Assembly (NCBI GenBank): GCA_003497445.1
Contig: DNNX01000042.1
Span: 1 to 20,867, forward strand
From: Acholeplasmataceae bacterium
Lineage (GTDB): Bacteria; Bacillota_I; Bacilli_A; Acholeplasmatales; Acholeplasmataceae
DNA: 20,867 nucleotides
Reading direction: 5' to 3'
The notes beneath the pieces were generated by a model. The model did not search any database. It saw nothing but the letters and a program-made list of their open reading frames with translations, and was not told the origin of the DNA. The position numbers were made by a program, and so were the translations under genes. Shown here one piece after another: positions 6,382 to 13,570 of the stretch (positions within the stretch are counted from its first letter, which is position 1; every line of letters starts with the position of its first letter).

Positions 6382-8544
6382 ATGAATTCAGAAATTATTA
6401 AACAAATTAAAGATGCAACCCATATTTCAGAAAAACAAATTCAAACCGTTTTAAATTTATTGGATGAAGGGAATACAATTCCGTTTATTTCAAGATATCG
6501 AAAAGAAGTCACGGGTGGATTAGATGAAGAACAAATATTTTCAATTCATCAAACATGGTCGTATCAAAAAAATCTTTTTGAAAGAAAAGAAGATGTCATC
6601 CGCCTTATTGATGAAAAAGGAATGCTCACAGGAGAATTAAAACATGCGATTTTAAAAGCTGAAAAGCTTGTTGATGTAGAAGATATATACCGCCCGTTTA
6701 AAGAAAAGAAAAAAACTAAAGCAACAGAAGCGATTGCTAAAGGTCTCCAAGGACTTTCTAATTTTTTTATGTTTTTATCGGATGAAGATCCAAAAGAAGA
6801 AGCAAAAAAATATGTAAATGATGATGTCAAATCAGTAGAAGAGGCATTGGAAGGTGCCATGCATATTTTAGCTGAATTTGTTTCTGATGATGCCGAATAT
6901 AGAAAAGCATTAAGAGACATGATGCGTGAAGGTAATATGAAAACATCTCTTAAAAAAGGCGCTGAAGATGAAAGACAAACGTATGCAATGTATTATGAAT
7001 ACGAAGAAAAAGTAAAACATATTAAGCCACATCGTATTCTTGCAATTAATCGTGGTGAATCAGAAAAAGTATTGTCTGTAAAGATTGATGCAGACAAAGA
7101 TGCCATGGCGTCCTATATCAAAGAAGATCTTATCAAAAGACAAACATCTCCTTCTATGACATATATCACACAAGCGATTGAAGATAGCATTAAACGTTTA
7201 ATCTATCCATCTTTAGAAAGAGAAATAAGAGCAGAACTTTCTGAACTAGCAGAAGACCAAGCGATTGAAGTGTTTGCAGAAAACTTAAATAAATTGCTAC
7301 TTCAACCACCTTTAAAAGGAAAGATGATTTTAGGGATCGATCCAGCATTTAGAACAGGATGTAAGTTATCTGTTGTTGATCAAACCGGGAATGTACTTAT
7401 AAAAGGTGTGATCTATCCTCATGAAAAATCAAAAGGAAGTGTTGCTGATTCTAAAGATATTGAAAAATCAAAATCAACCCTTTTTCAGATGATAAAAAAA
7501 TATCAAATTGAACTCATTGCGATCGGTAATGGTACGGCTTCTAGAGAAACTGAAAGTTTTGTTTCAGAACTCATTAAAGAAATGAAGTTACCAGTGAATT
7601 ATGTCATTGTGAATGAAGCAGGGGCTTCGGTGTATTCTGCAAGTGAACTGGCAAGAGAAGAATTTCCGGATTTTAGTGTGGAAGAACGTTCGGCTGCATC
7701 GATTGCAAGACGACTTCAAGACCCACTTTCAGAACTTGTTAAAATAGACCCTAAATCCATTGGAGTGGGTCAATATCAACACGATGTAACGCCTAAAAAA
7801 CTGAATGAAACCTTGAATTTTGTTGTCACTCAAGCCGTTAACCAAGTTGGTGTGAATTTAAATACAGCTTCTAAGTCTTTATTAATGTATGTCTCTGGAC
7901 TTAATAAATCCAGTGCGGAAAACATTGTGACACATCGTCAAAATATTGGACGCTTTCATAATAGAAAAGACATATTAAAAGTACCTAAACTCGGAAAGAA
8001 AACATTTGAACAAGCCGTTGGTTTCTTGCGTATTCCAGATAGTAATGAAGCACTCGATATGACATCTATTCACCCAGAATCTTATGATAAAGCAAAATCA
8101 ATCATGCGTATTTATGGCATTCAAGGCGATATGTTTGGGAAAGAAGAGGTGAAAGAAATTGTGAAAGACATTGACAAATCGAGACTCATGAGAGATTTAG
8201 ATATTGATATGTATACGTTATCAGATATTTTAGATGCATTTATTGCACCTTTAAGAGACCCTAGGGATCAATTTGCACAACCTATTTTACGACAAGATAT
8301 ATTAAAAATAGAAGATTTAACCATTGGGATGGAACTTGAAGGGACCGTTAGAAATGTGGTTGATTTTGGGGCATTTATCGATATTGGATTAAAAGAAGAT
8401 GGTTTATGTCATATTTCTAAGATGGCAAAACGCTTCATCAAACATCCTAAAGATGTTGTTGCCGTTGGAGATATCGTGAAAGTATATGTCATTAATATCG
8501 ATTTAAATCGAGGTAAAGTCGGCTTATCCATGATTAAAGATTAA
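6382..8544 (+). CDS. tex: Tex family RNA-binding transcription accessory protein
   Basis: Tex is a conserved cytoplasmic nucleic-acid-binding protein of the Spt6-like family, tied to transcription and RNA processing. The 720-residue length is normal. In order, it has an N-terminal helical Tex domain (about 1-190) and a YqgF/RNase H-like fold starting at ILGIDPAFRTG (about 316). A helix-hairpin-helix region follows, with GVNLNTASKSLL and VPKLGKKTFEQAVGFLRI (about 490-555). The C-terminal S1 domain runs from about 641 (MELEGTVRNVVDFGAFIDIG) to GKVGLSMIKD. An AGGAG site at 6372-6376 fixes the start. A hairpin just upstream separates it from the preceding operon. No strong promoter is visible, although a TATAAA at 6344-6349 could serve. 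Confidence 0.96.
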   Translation: MNSEIIKQIKDATHISEKQIQTVLNLLDEGNTIPFISRYRKEVTGGLDEEQIFSIHQTWSYQKNLFERKEDVIRLIDEKGMLTGELKHAILKAEKLVDVEDIYRPFKEKKKTKATEAIAKGLQGLSNFFMFLSDEDPKEEAKKYVNDDVKSVEEALEGAMHILAEFVSDDAEYRKALRDMMREGNMKTSLKKGAEDERQTYAMYYEYEEKVKHIKPHRILAINRGESEKVLSVKIDADKDAMASYIKEDLIKRQTSPSMTYITQAIEDSIKRLIYPSLEREIRAELSELAEDQAIEVFAENLNKLLLQPPLKGKMILGIDPAFRTGCKLSVVDQTGNVLIKGVIYPHEKSKGSVADSKDIEKSKSTLFQMIKKYQIELIAIGNGTASRETESFVSELIKEMKLPVNYVIVNEAGASVYSASELAREEFPDFSVEERSAASIARRLQDPLSELVKIDPKSIGVGQYQHDVTPKKLNETLNFVVTQAVNQVGVNLNTASKSLLMYVSGLNKSSAENIVTHRQNIGRFHNRKDILKVPKLGKKTFEQAVGFLRIPDSNEALDMTSIHPESYDKAKSIMRIYGIQGDMFGKEEVKEIVKDIDKSRLMRDLDIDMYTLSDILDAFIAPLRDPRDQFAQPILRQDILKIEDLTIGMELEGTVRNVVDFGAFIDIGLKEDGLCHISKMAKRFIKHPKDVVAVGDIVKVYVINIDLNRGKVGLSMIKD

Positions 8545-8562
8545 TTTATAATAGAACAAAAT

Positions 8563-8591
8563 AAAAAGCACATAAGACACGTGCTTTTTTT
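8563..8591. terminator. Two-way terminator between tex and gnd
   Basis: AAAAAGCAC (8563-8571) and GTGCTTTTTTT (8581-8591) form a hairpin with a nine-base loop and A/T runs on both sides, so it can end tex on the plus strand and gnd on the minus strand. The gnd stop lies directly beside it. Confidence 0.8.
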
Positions 8592-8592
8592 G

Positions 8593-10041
8593 TTAAACAT
8601 TGTAGGTTGTTGAGGATGTGTTACCACCACGTCCGGTCCAATTGGTATGAAAGAATTCACCTCTTGGTTTGTCTTTTCTTTCATATGTATGTGCACCAAA
8701 GAAATCTCGTTGCGCTTGAAGTAAGTTTGCTGGAAGGTTTTCTGTTGTATAACCATCAAAATAGGCAAGTGCAGATGACATCGCTGGTACAGGAATACCG
8801 TTTAATATCGCATGTGATAGTGTCACACGTAAATCTGGTATCATTGCTGTCATTGTAGATTTAAAATAGTCATCTAACAATAAGTTATCAAGTGAAGGGT
8901 TTTTATCAAAGGCAGCTTTAATTTTATCCAGAAAAACAGAACGAATAATACAACCACCGCGCCACATCAGTGCAATCCCGCCATAATTTAAATCCCAATG
9001 GTATTTTTTTGCAGCCTCTTTCATAAGGGCATACCCTTGAGTGTAAGATAAAATTTTCGCTGCATATAAGGCATGCTTTAAGTGTTCTAAAAAGTGAGCT
9101 TTATCACCACTAAACGGTTTTATTGTTTTTGGGTACACTTTAGATGCCTCAACGCGTTCCTCTTTTAATGCAGATAAAAATCTTGAAAACACAGATTCAG
9201 CAATAAGTGTTAAAGGCACCCCATATTCAAGTGCAGCGTTTGCTGTCCATTTTCCAGTACCTTTTTGACCAGCAGTATCTAATATGGCATCAATTAAATG
9301 GTTTCCTTGATCATCTTTATAGCTTAAAATTTGATAAGTAATTTCAATTAAATAACTATCTAAGACACCTTGATTCCACGTTTTAAAGGTTTCTGACATT
9401 TCATCATTGGTCATCTTTAAATAGTCTTTCATGATGTGATAAGCTTCTGAAATGAGTTGAATATCTCCGTATTCGATACCATTATGAACCATCTTAACGA
9501 AATGACCTGCACCATCTTCACCGACCCAATCACAGCATACACTTCCGTCTTCAACTTTTGCTGCGATGCCTTGTAAAATAGGTTTTACTAAAGGCCATGC
9601 TTCTTTTGATCCACCAGGCATGATGGATGGTCCTGTAAGGGCACCTTCTTCACCACCAGATACACCTGTTCCGATAAATAATAAGCCTTTTTCTTTTAAA
9701 TATTGTGTTCGTCTAGTTGTATCGTGATATAAAGAGTTCCCACCATCAATGATGACATCTCCTTTATCCAAAAGTGGAATTAGTTGTTCAATGACCATAT
9801 CCACCGGATTTCCTGCTTTAATCATTAGCATCACTTTTCTAGGTTTTTTTAACATAGATATAAGTGTTTTTACATCATCGGTACCACCAATCGGAAACCC
9901 TTTTGCACGTCCCTTTAAAAAAGTGTTAACCGTTTTAATTTTTCTTGAATTCACAGCCACAGAAAAACCTTTGGAAGCCATATTTAAAGCAAGGTTTTCC
10001 CCCATGACTGCAATGCCAATTAATCCAACATCATATAACAT
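8593..10041 (-). CDS. gnd: 6-phosphogluconate dehydrogenase, decarboxylating
   Basis: Gnd oxidises 6-phosphogluconate to ribulose 5-phosphate and CO2, normally reducing NADP in the oxidative pentose phosphate pathway. The 482-residue protein has the nucleotide fold GLIGIAVMGENLALNM (6-21), the substrate motif SGGEEGA (128-134), the catalytic KMVHNGIEYGD with Lys183 and Glu190, and the C-terminal HTYERKDKPRGEFFHT tail. The segment after the second strand reads VNSRKIK, where the NADP-type consensus has NR(S/T)xxK, so cofactor preference may differ. An AGAGGAAA ribosome site (10049-10056, read on the minus strand) and a strong promoter precede it. It is a single-gene unit. Oxidative pentose phosphate enzymes are rare in mollicutes but known from Acholeplasma, which supports that placement. 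Confidence 0.97.
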   Translation of the reverse strand: MLYDVGLIGIAVMGENLALNMASKGFSVAVNSRKIKTVNTFLKGRAKGFPIGGTDDVKTLISMLKKPRKVMLMIKAGNPVDMVIEQLIPLLDKGDVIIDGGNSLYHDTTRRTQYLKEKGLLFIGTGVSGGEEGALTGPSIMPGGSKEAWPLVKPILQGIAAKVEDGSVCCDWVGEDGAGHFVKMVHNGIEYGDIQLISEAYHIMKDYLKMTNDEMSETFKTWNQGVLDSYLIEITYQILSYKDDQGNHLIDAILDTAGQKGTGKWTANAALEYGVPLTLIAESVFSRFLSALKEERVEASKVYPKTIKPFSGDKAHFLEHLKHALYAAKILSYTQGYALMKEAAKKYHWDLNYGGIALMWRGGCIIRSVFLDKIKAAFDKNPSLDNLLLDDYFKSTMTAMIPDLRVTLSHAILNGIPVPAMSSALAYFDGYTTENLPANLLQAQRDFFGAHTYERKDKPRGEFFHTNWTGRGGNTSSTTYNV

Positions 10042-10080
10042 AAAATATTTCCTCTTTTTACATAAGATAGATACTTTATC

Positions 10081-10109
10081 ATTGTATATGTATTTGACTT
10101 TTGAGTCAA
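10081..10109 (-). promoter_or_regulatory. gnd promoter with an overlapping inverted repeat
   Basis: On the minus strand, TTGACT (10109-10104) and TACAAT (10086-10081) are separated by exactly 17 bases, a near-consensus sigma-70/SigA promoter about 40 bases before gnd. The -35 is one arm of a perfect inverted repeat, TTGACT-TTTG-AGTCAA (10094-10109), which could be an operator. Confidence 0.78.
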
Positions 10110-10131
10110 GGCAAAGAATTTTACAGATATG

Positions 10132-10160
10132 TTGACTTAAAGCAAAAAATAATATATTCT
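10132..10160 (+). promoter_or_regulatory. Promoter of the tRNA-Ser/tRNA-Glu pair
   Basis: TTGACT (10132-10137) and TATTCT (10155-10160) are separated by 17 bases and lie 13 bases before tRNA-Ser, a suitable distance for a stable RNA promoter. Confidence 0.6.
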
Positions 10161-10173
10161 AATATAGCGTATA

Positions 10174-10263
10174 GGAGTAGTACTCAAGTGGTTAAGAGGA
10201 CGGTTTGCTAAACCGTTAGGTCGGGTTACCGGCGCGAGGGTTCAAATCCCTCCTGCTCCGCCA
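10174..10263 (+). tRNA. tRNA-Ser (anticodon GCU)
   Basis: This is a complete class II tRNA with an encoded CCA. The acceptor GGAGTAG (10174-10180) pairs with CTGCTCC (10253-10259), with one G-T pair. The discriminator is G, as expected for tRNA-Ser. The anticodon stem ACGGT/ACCGT encloses TTGCTAA, giving anticodon GCT, which reads AGC and AGU. The long variable arm (GGTCGG-GTTA-CCGGC) confirms the Ser class. The T-arm is GAGGG-TTCAAAT-CCCTC. Only five bases separate it from tRNA-Glu. Confidence 0.97.
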
Positions 10264-10268
10264 CTTGT

Positions 10269-10344
10269 GGCCCGTTGGAGAAATGGTTAACTCACATGCC
10301 TTTCACGCATGCATTCACGGGTTCGAATCCCGTACGGGTCACCA
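10269..10344 (+). tRNA. tRNA-Glu (anticodon UUC)
   Basis: This is a 76-base tRNA with an encoded CCA. The acceptor GGCCCGT pairs with ACGGGTC (one G-T pair), the D-stem is GAG/CTC, and the anticodon stem CATGC/GCATG holds loop CTTTCAC with anticodon TTC. The T-arm is CGGG-TTCGAAT-CCCG. It is co-transcribed with tRNA-Ser. No clear terminator follows before the promoter of the exopolysaccharide-control genes. Confidence 0.96.
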
Positions 10345-10399
10345 AAATAAATTCTAAGTCATTTTAATGGCAAAAATTATAAAGCAAAGAAATATTTAT

Positions 10400-10405
10400 T
10401 ATAAT
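10400..10405 (+). promoter_or_regulatory. Putative -10 of the wzz-kinase-phosphatase operon
   Basis: A consensus TATAAT lies 33 bases before the ATG at 10439. The matching -35 position (10377-10382, TTATAA) is poor. Because no terminator follows the tRNAs, read-through from them is also possible. Confidence 0.45.
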
Positions 10406-10438
10406 GAATAATTGTAGCTTTGAAGAAAAGGAAATTAT

Positions 10439-11176
10439 ATGAACGAAATTAATGAAACACAAAGAGAAATATCTTTAATTGAATTATGGCATATTATTTT
10501 GAGAAACATTTGGATCATAGTAATCTTAACTTCCATAGTATTTATTTTCGCAACAACTTACGCCTGGTTTATTGCAACGCCAGATTATGTATCTAATGCT
10601 GACGTAATGGTTCAAGTTGAAGAGTCAAATTCTGGACAAATAGATACCGGTTTTGATTTAATTTCAGCGTCTCGTCTACTTGATACGGTTAAAGAACTTA
10701 CAACAAAAGATGTTGTCATTGAAGCTGCAATTTTAGAACTCGAAAAAATGGGTTACGAAGATATCGAAGTCCAATACATAAGAAATGGGTTGAATATTAG
10801 CTCTTCGTCTACTTCCTATTTCATTAATATCTCTTTCGTTGATAATGATACAGGGTTTGCTAAAGATGTCGTGGATGCTATCATACAAGGACTCATTGAA
10901 GTTACAGATGAAGAAGATGCATTTCCGGTATTGACAAATAAGATACGACGAACCTCTTTTGCAAGTGATGCTGTATATAATTCCCCTAACAGATTGTTAT
11001 TTTCTATTGTCGGACTTATTCTAGGAGGAGTCATTTCTTTGGGTTTTATATTCTTGAGAGAAACACTAACAACAAACTTTAAATCAAAAGAAGAAATAGA
11101 ACATGCCTTAGATATTCAAATATTAGGTGTTATACCATTGATGAGCTCGAAGGGGGCAAAAAATGTTAAAAAATAA
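10439..11176 (+). CDS. Wzz/CapA-type chain-length determinant (polysaccharide co-polymerase)
   Basis: Proteins of this family control polysaccharide chain length and, in Gram-positive bacteria, act as the membrane activator of a separate BY-kinase. The 245-residue protein has a first membrane helix at about 23-46, an outer Wzz domain (NADVMVQVEE and onward) and a second helix at about 184-208. A short cytoplasmic tail ends LGVIPLMS, typical of the CapA/YwqC group that pairs with a kinase encoded next door. The ribosome site AAGGAA is at 10428-10433. The gene overlaps the kinase by 14 bases, so the two products are probably made in matched amounts. The polysaccharide served cannot be told from this window. 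Confidence 0.9.
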   Translation: MNEINETQREISLIELWHIILRNIWIIVILTSIVFIFATTYAWFIATPDYVSNADVMVQVEESNSGQIDTGFDLISASRLLDTVKELTTKDVVIEAAILELEKMGYEDIEVQYIRNGLNISSSSTSYFINISFVDNDTGFAKDVVDAIIQGLIEVTDEEDAFPVLTNKIRRTSFASDAVYNSPNRLLFSIVGLILGGVISLGFIFLRETLTTNFKSKEEIEHALDIQILGVIPLMSSKGAKNVKK

Positions 11177-11918
11177 AAAATTATCAGTTCAAAACAAATT
11201 AGAATATGATTACATTTACACGAAAGAAAACCCTATTTCCTTTATCACTGAAGCACATCAAAAATTTTTAGTGAATTTAGAATTTATTAATGTTGACAAA
11301 GCATACAAATCCATTCAAATAACATCTAGTCTTTCCTCTGAGGGAAAATCGACCTTCTTATCTAATGTTGCTTATTTACTTGGCCAAAAAGGACTTAAAG
11401 TGATATTGGTGGATTTAGATTTAAGAAAGCCCAAGGTTCATAGAATAATAAATAAAGCTAACGAAGATGGTATAACAGACGTACTTACAGAAAAAATCTC
11501 TCTAGAAAAAGCTATAAAAAAAGATACAAAACTTGGTTTTGATGCATTGGTTTCAGGAGAAAAAGCATCTGCGGTTGTGAATTTGTTGCAATCAAATAAA
11601 ATGAAGACACTTTTTTCAGATTTAAAAAAATTATATGATTATATTTTAGTTGATTCTCCACCGGTAATAAATGTATCGGATGCATTATATATTGCTCAGA
11701 TAACGGATGCAACGGTCTTTGCTATATCTCAACAAGAAACGAAAAGAAGTGTGGCTAAAGAAGCGATAAATCTACTTAAGCAATCTAATGTAAATTTGAT
11801 TGGTGCAGTCGCAACACAAGTTGACATAAGAAAAAACGCTTATGGTTATGGTTATGGTTATGGCTATGGCTACGGGTATGGCTATGATTACACCTACGAA
11901 CAAAATGGTAATGATTGA
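11163..11918 (+). CDS. CpsD/CapB-type BY-kinase with a Tyr-Gly repeat tail
   Basis: This is a bacterial tyrosine kinase of the P-loop (MinD-like) type that autophosphorylates on a C-terminal tyrosine cluster and regulates polysaccharide assembly. The 251-residue protein has Walker A as SSLSSEGKST (55-64), Walker A' as VILVDLDLRKP (80-90) and Walker B as YILVDSPP (160-167). The tail from residue 227 has ten tyrosines at alternate positions: seven Tyr-Gly pairs, then YD, YT and YE. It is encoded by near-perfect six-base repeats. The transmembrane activator is the upstream gene, as in Gram-positive split systems, and the opposing phosphatase follows. The ribosome site AAGGGGG (about 11150-11156) lies in the upstream gene. 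The gene overlaps its downstream neighbour by 8 bases. Confidence 0.94.
   Translation: MLKNKKLSVQNKLEYDYIYTKENPISFITEAHQKFLVNLEFINVDKAYKSIQITSSLSSEGKSTFLSNVAYLLGQKGLKVILVDLDLRKPKVHRIINKANEDGITDVLTEKISLEKAIKKDTKLGFDALVSGEKASAVVNLLQSNKMKTLFSDLKKLYDYILVDSPPVINVSDALYIAQITDATVFAISQQETKRSVAKEAINLLKQSNVNLIGAVATQVDIRKNAYGYGYGYGYGYGYGYDYTYEQNGND
11841..11882 (+). repeat. Seven six-base repeats encoding (Tyr-Gly)7
   Basis: Seven copies of TAT/TAC-GGN run in frame. The first three are identical TATGGT, the rest vary at third positions. Unit gain or loss by slippage would keep the frame and change the number of phosphorylatable tyrosines. Confidence 0.93.
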
Positions 11919-12594
11919 TTGTCATAACCACATACTATTTGAAGTAGATGATGGGTCAAAATCACTTCAAATGTCTCTTGATATGCTGAAATTATCTGCA
12001 AGCCAAGGTGTTTCTACTATTGTATTAACGCCTCACATTAATGCTTCTGAGTCTAAGGTCTCTCGCGAAACCCACTTTGATCAATATGAAATCTTAAAAA
12101 AATGTGCAAAAGACATTCCTATAGAATTGATTCTAGGTTCAGAGCTTTACATCGGACAAAGACTTCCAAAAATTAACTTGGATTCATTAGTTTATGGGCC
12201 TAAAAAAACACTTCTAATTGAATTTTCACCATTCATTGAAACGCCAATCATCGATCACACATTTAACTTGTTAAAGAAAGGATATCAGGTTATCGTTGCT
12301 CATGTTGAGCGCTATAATTATTTGTCATTAAATGATATAAATGAATTAAAACAAATGGGAGCAATTTTACAGGTCAACACATCCTCTGTATTAAAAACGG
12401 GGCACCGTATGCATGTTAAAAAAGGACTTGATTACATCAAAAAAAATTTAATTGATTTAGTATCAACAGACGCGCATAACTTGCTAAGAAGACCACCAAA
12501 TTTGTTAAAAGCGAGAAAAGCATTAATCAAGCTCGTAGGAATAGATAAAGCATTAAGTTTAACTGGTGTTTATGCATTAAAAAACATATTATAG
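11911..12594 (+). CDS. PHP-type protein-tyrosine phosphatase (CpsB/CapC/YwqE family)
   Basis: This Mn-type PHP phosphatase removes phosphate from the BY-kinase tyrosine cluster. The 227-residue protein opens with MIDCHNHILFEVDDGSKS, carrying the metal-binding HxH and the family's DDG. It continues with IVLTPHIN, IVAHVERYNYL (in place of the usual HPERY) and STDAHNLLRRPPNL, all PHP metal-site motifs. I chose the ATG at 11911 because the family starts MIDxHxH. An ATG at 11905 adds two residues. Extending further upstream would translate the tyrosine repeat in another frame as a Met-Val stretch. No strong ribosome site is seen, so it is probably translated by coupling from the kinase. A strong terminator follows, closing the operon. 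Confidence 0.92.
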   Translation: MIDCHNHILFEVDDGSKSLQMSLDMLKLSASQGVSTIVLTPHINASESKVSRETHFDQYEILKKCAKDIPIELILGSELYIGQRLPKINLDSLVYGPKKTLLIEFSPFIETPIIDHTFNLLKKGYQVIVAHVERYNYLSLNDINELKQMGAILQVNTSSVLKTGHRMHVKKGLDYIKKNLIDLVSTDAHNLLRRPPNLLKARKALIKLVGIDKALSLTGVYALKNIL

Positions 12595-12627
12595 AAAAAA
12601 GAGAAAAGCTAAGCTTTTCTCTTTTTT
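12595..12627. terminator. Strong two-way terminator between the phosphatase gene and ispA
   Basis: AAAAAAGAGAAAAGC (12595-12609) pairs with GCTTTTCTCTTTTTT (12613-12627) around a three-base TAA loop, a 15-bp perfect stem. It starts right after the phosphatase stop and includes the last codons and the stop of ispA on the minus strand. Confidence 0.9.
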
Positions 12628-13451
12628 ATTTCTTCTAAAGTTAATAATAAAGGACCGTCAGTGATTTGTAATTTTTTTTGATATTCTAAAATAGAATGAT
12701 TTAAAAATGTTAGAAATTGCAGTGATTGATCTAATCCTTTAAGGGAGACATAGGTTGGTTTTTCTCTAACATCATCCGACTTACTTTTACCTAATGTTTC
12801 GGGTGTAGAAGTATATTCTAAAATGTCATCTTGCACTTGAAAATAAAACCCAAGTGACCTTCCTATATTGGCCCAATCATCAATATCATTAAAAGCATTA
12901 GAAGCAATCGCACCCATCATAAATGAAGCTTGAATTAAATTTGCTGTTTTATGAAAATACATTAACTCTAAATGATTAATATCAATTGTTTGTTTTTCTG
13001 ATTCAATATCTAAAATTTGACCAAAAACCATTCCCTTAGAACCGGTTTTTTTTGAGAGAATATCAATCATTTTTATCTTTTGATCAGAAGATAATTTTTT
13101 AGAGGATGCAATCAAATTAAAACTATCGGTTAGTAACGCATCACCAACTAGAATTGCAGTCGCTTCATCAAATGCAATATGTAAAGTTGGCTTACCACGT
13201 CTTAAAGTATCATTATCCATCGATGGAAGATCATCATGAACAAGAGAGTAAGTATGCAGTAGTTCTAAAGCAATCGCAACATCAACATAATGATTTGAAT
13301 CAAATCCATAATGTTCAATGACTTGAAGCATCAATAGAGGACGAATTCTCTTACCGCCTGCAAGCAAGGCATATGAGATACCATCTTTTAATGTTGAATC
13401 TTCAAGTGTTTCAATATACTGATTAATTGCGTCGTGTATTTTATTGATCAT
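12609..13451 (-). CDS. ispA: Short-chain polyprenyl diphosphate synthase (FPP or GGPP synthase)
   Basis: This enzyme condenses IPP with DMAPP and longer allylic diphosphates to make farnesyl or geranylgeranyl diphosphate. The 280-residue protein has the first Asp-rich motif as HDDLPSMDNDTLRRGKP, the DDxxxxD form of bacterial type II FPP synthases, preceded by ELLHTYSLV. The second Asp-rich motif reads QDDILEYTS, with Glu in place of the last Asp of DDxxD, and is followed by TLGKSKSDD and KPTYV where KSTYP is common. Product length cannot be fixed from sequence alone. An AGGAG ribosome site (13458-13462, minus strand) precedes it. It is divergent from the mvk operon and shares its control region, consistent with a common role in isoprenoid supply. 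Confidence 0.93.
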   Translation of the reverse strand: MINKIHDAINQYIETLEDSTLKDGISYALLAGGKRIRPLLMLQVIEHYGFDSNHYVDVAIALELLHTYSLVHDDLPSMDNDTLRRGKPTLHIAFDEATAILVGDALLTDSFNLIASSKKLSSDQKIKMIDILSKKTGSKGMVFGQILDIESEKQTIDINHLELMYFHKTANLIQASFMMGAIASNAFNDIDDWANIGRSLGFYFQVQDDILEYTSTPETLGKSKSDDVREKPTYVSLKGLDQSLQFLTFLNHSILEYQKKLQITDGPLLLTLEEIKKRKA

Positions 13452-13468
13452 GATTTTCTCCTGTGTCT

Positions 13469-13497
13469 ATTATAACAAATCTATTAAGTTATTTTAA
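13469..13497 (-). promoter_or_regulatory. ispA promoter
   Basis: On the minus strand a consensus TATAAT (13474-13469) has a weak TTAAAA -35 (13497-13492) at 17-base spacing. It lies about 18 bases before the ispA ATG. Confidence 0.6.
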
Positions 13498-13522
13498 GAG
13501 AATCAAGTCTTGGTGAATTATG

Positions 13523-13556
13523 TGAGTCATTGATTCATGAGCCATCATGATATAAT
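13523..13556 (+). promoter_or_regulatory. mvk operon promoter with tandem TGA(G/T)TCA heptamers
   Basis: An extended -10, TGA then TATAAT (13551-13556), lies 14 bases before the mvk ATG. A TTGATT -35 (13530-13535) sits at a short 15-base spacing. Over the -35 are TGAGTCA (13523-13529), TGATTCA (13531-13537) and the related TGAGCCA (13538-13544), back to back. Transcription would start near 13563, giving a very short leader that contains the GAGGA ribosome site. Confidence 0.6.
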
Positions 13557-13570
13557 ACTTATGAGGATTT

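Noticed and set aside
6564..6920. 118-codon minus-strand frame inside tex
   Set aside because: It overlaps the conserved Tex N-terminal domain and has a low-complexity Ser/Phe composition typical of an antisense shadow.
9749..10135. 128-codon open frame on the plus strand opposite the start of gnd
   Set aside because: It lies antisense to the well-conserved N-terminus of gnd, has no ribosome site and resembles no protein; it is a shadow of the real gene.
11842..11910. N-terminal extension of the tyrosine phosphatase reading MVMVMVMAMATG
   Set aside because: It is the kinase's tyrosine repeat read in another frame. The phosphatase family begins at MIDxHxH, which fits the ATG at 11911.
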